From NCBI GenBank assembly GCA_903907075.1, contig CAIVMQ010000009.1, positions 1 to 64,000 of the forward strand: a DNA stretch of 64,000 bases. Reading direction: 5' to 3'. The DNA comes from an uncultured Bacteroidia bacterium. Lineage in GTDB: Bacteria > Bacteroidota > Bacteroidia > Bacteroidales > Prolixibacteraceae. Shown in pieces: positions 63,976-64,000 of this stretch. The translations under genes and the position numbers were made by a program. The notes beneath the pieces were generated by a model. It saw only the letters and a program-made list of their open reading frames with translations. It made no database searches and was not told the origin of the DNA. Positions within the stretch are counted from its first letter, which is position 1, and the number at the start of each line of letters is the position of its first letter.

Positions 63976-64000
63976 ATGAATTATGAAATTGATTCTGTAG
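63976..64000 (+). CDS. Possible start of a plus-strand gene running off the window
   Basis: ATG at 63976 opens a frame (MNYEIDSV) to the window edge, about 20 bases after a TAATTTGC that resembles a -7 box. A competing frame (ATG 63983) stops at once. Too short to identify. Confidence 0.25.

Overview
The window looks like a chromosomal segment of a Bacteroidota bacterium, probably of the Bacteroidales/Marinilabiliales type. The evidence is an lpxD - fused lpxC/fabZ - lpxA block, a rimP-nusA-infB operon with a short NusA, several TAnnTTTG (-7) / TTTG (-33) promoters typical of the phylum, and few Shine-Dalgarno sequences. No rRNA, tRNA, CRISPR array, transposase or phage gene was seen.

Layout. 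(1) 1-17.98 kb, nearly all on the minus strand: an AraC-type regulator, two GH78 alpha-L-rhamnosidases, a GH20-like hydrolase, an S41-like secreted protein, a Tat-type Gfo/Idh/MocA oxidoreductase, a LacI-type regulator and a ROK sugar kinase cut by the window edge. This arm shows decay: a propeller gene is split by a frameshift near 12150, a 59-codon C-terminal stub of a GH92 alpha-mannosidase survives at 13776-13955, and small DHFR-like and DUF1349 genes lie between them. (2) 18.19-47.94 kb, all on the plus strand: a DapA/NanA-type aldolase, an FAD oxidoreductase, two BNR/sialidase-like propellers, a ChbG/YdjC deacetylase, a 1454-residue fusion of FG-GAP propeller, DUF4091/GH123-like domain and a second ChbG domain, a NagX-like acyltransferase, three more Gfo/Idh/MocA proteins, a D-2-hydroxyacid dehydrogenase - RraA - HpcH/HpaI aldolase module, a DUF4838 lipoprotein, an exported NagA-like deacetylase, a secreted TIM-barrel isomerase, an MFS transporter, a NagB-like deaminase, an intact GH92 and a Tat-exported GH67/GH20-like protein. 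(3) 48.0-64 kb: core genes (DUF4239 protein, infB, nusA, rimP, HD hydrolase, lpxD, lpxC/fabZ, lpxA, DUF6427-like membrane protein, purD), then a Tat-exported TIM-barrel protein, a YgjP-type metallopeptidase and a PiT phosphate transporter.

How the genes fit together. Regions 1 and 2 read as one glycan-use locus of about 48 kb. Exported enzymes would remove rhamnose, mannose and hexosamine units and deacetylate amino sugars. An MFS permease would import products, and ROK kinase, NagA/NagB and aldolase steps would feed central metabolism. Repeated exported Gfo/Idh/MocA oxidoreductases beside exported TIM-barrel isomerase-like proteins suggest a second, oxidation/elimination route of glycoside cleavage. 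The locus contains no SusC/SusD pair, no hybrid two-component sensor and no ECF sigma/anti-sigma pair. Its visible regulators are one LacI and one AraC protein, and two palindromes with a central CG lie at the ROK and araC promoters. The substrate cannot be settled from sequence alone.
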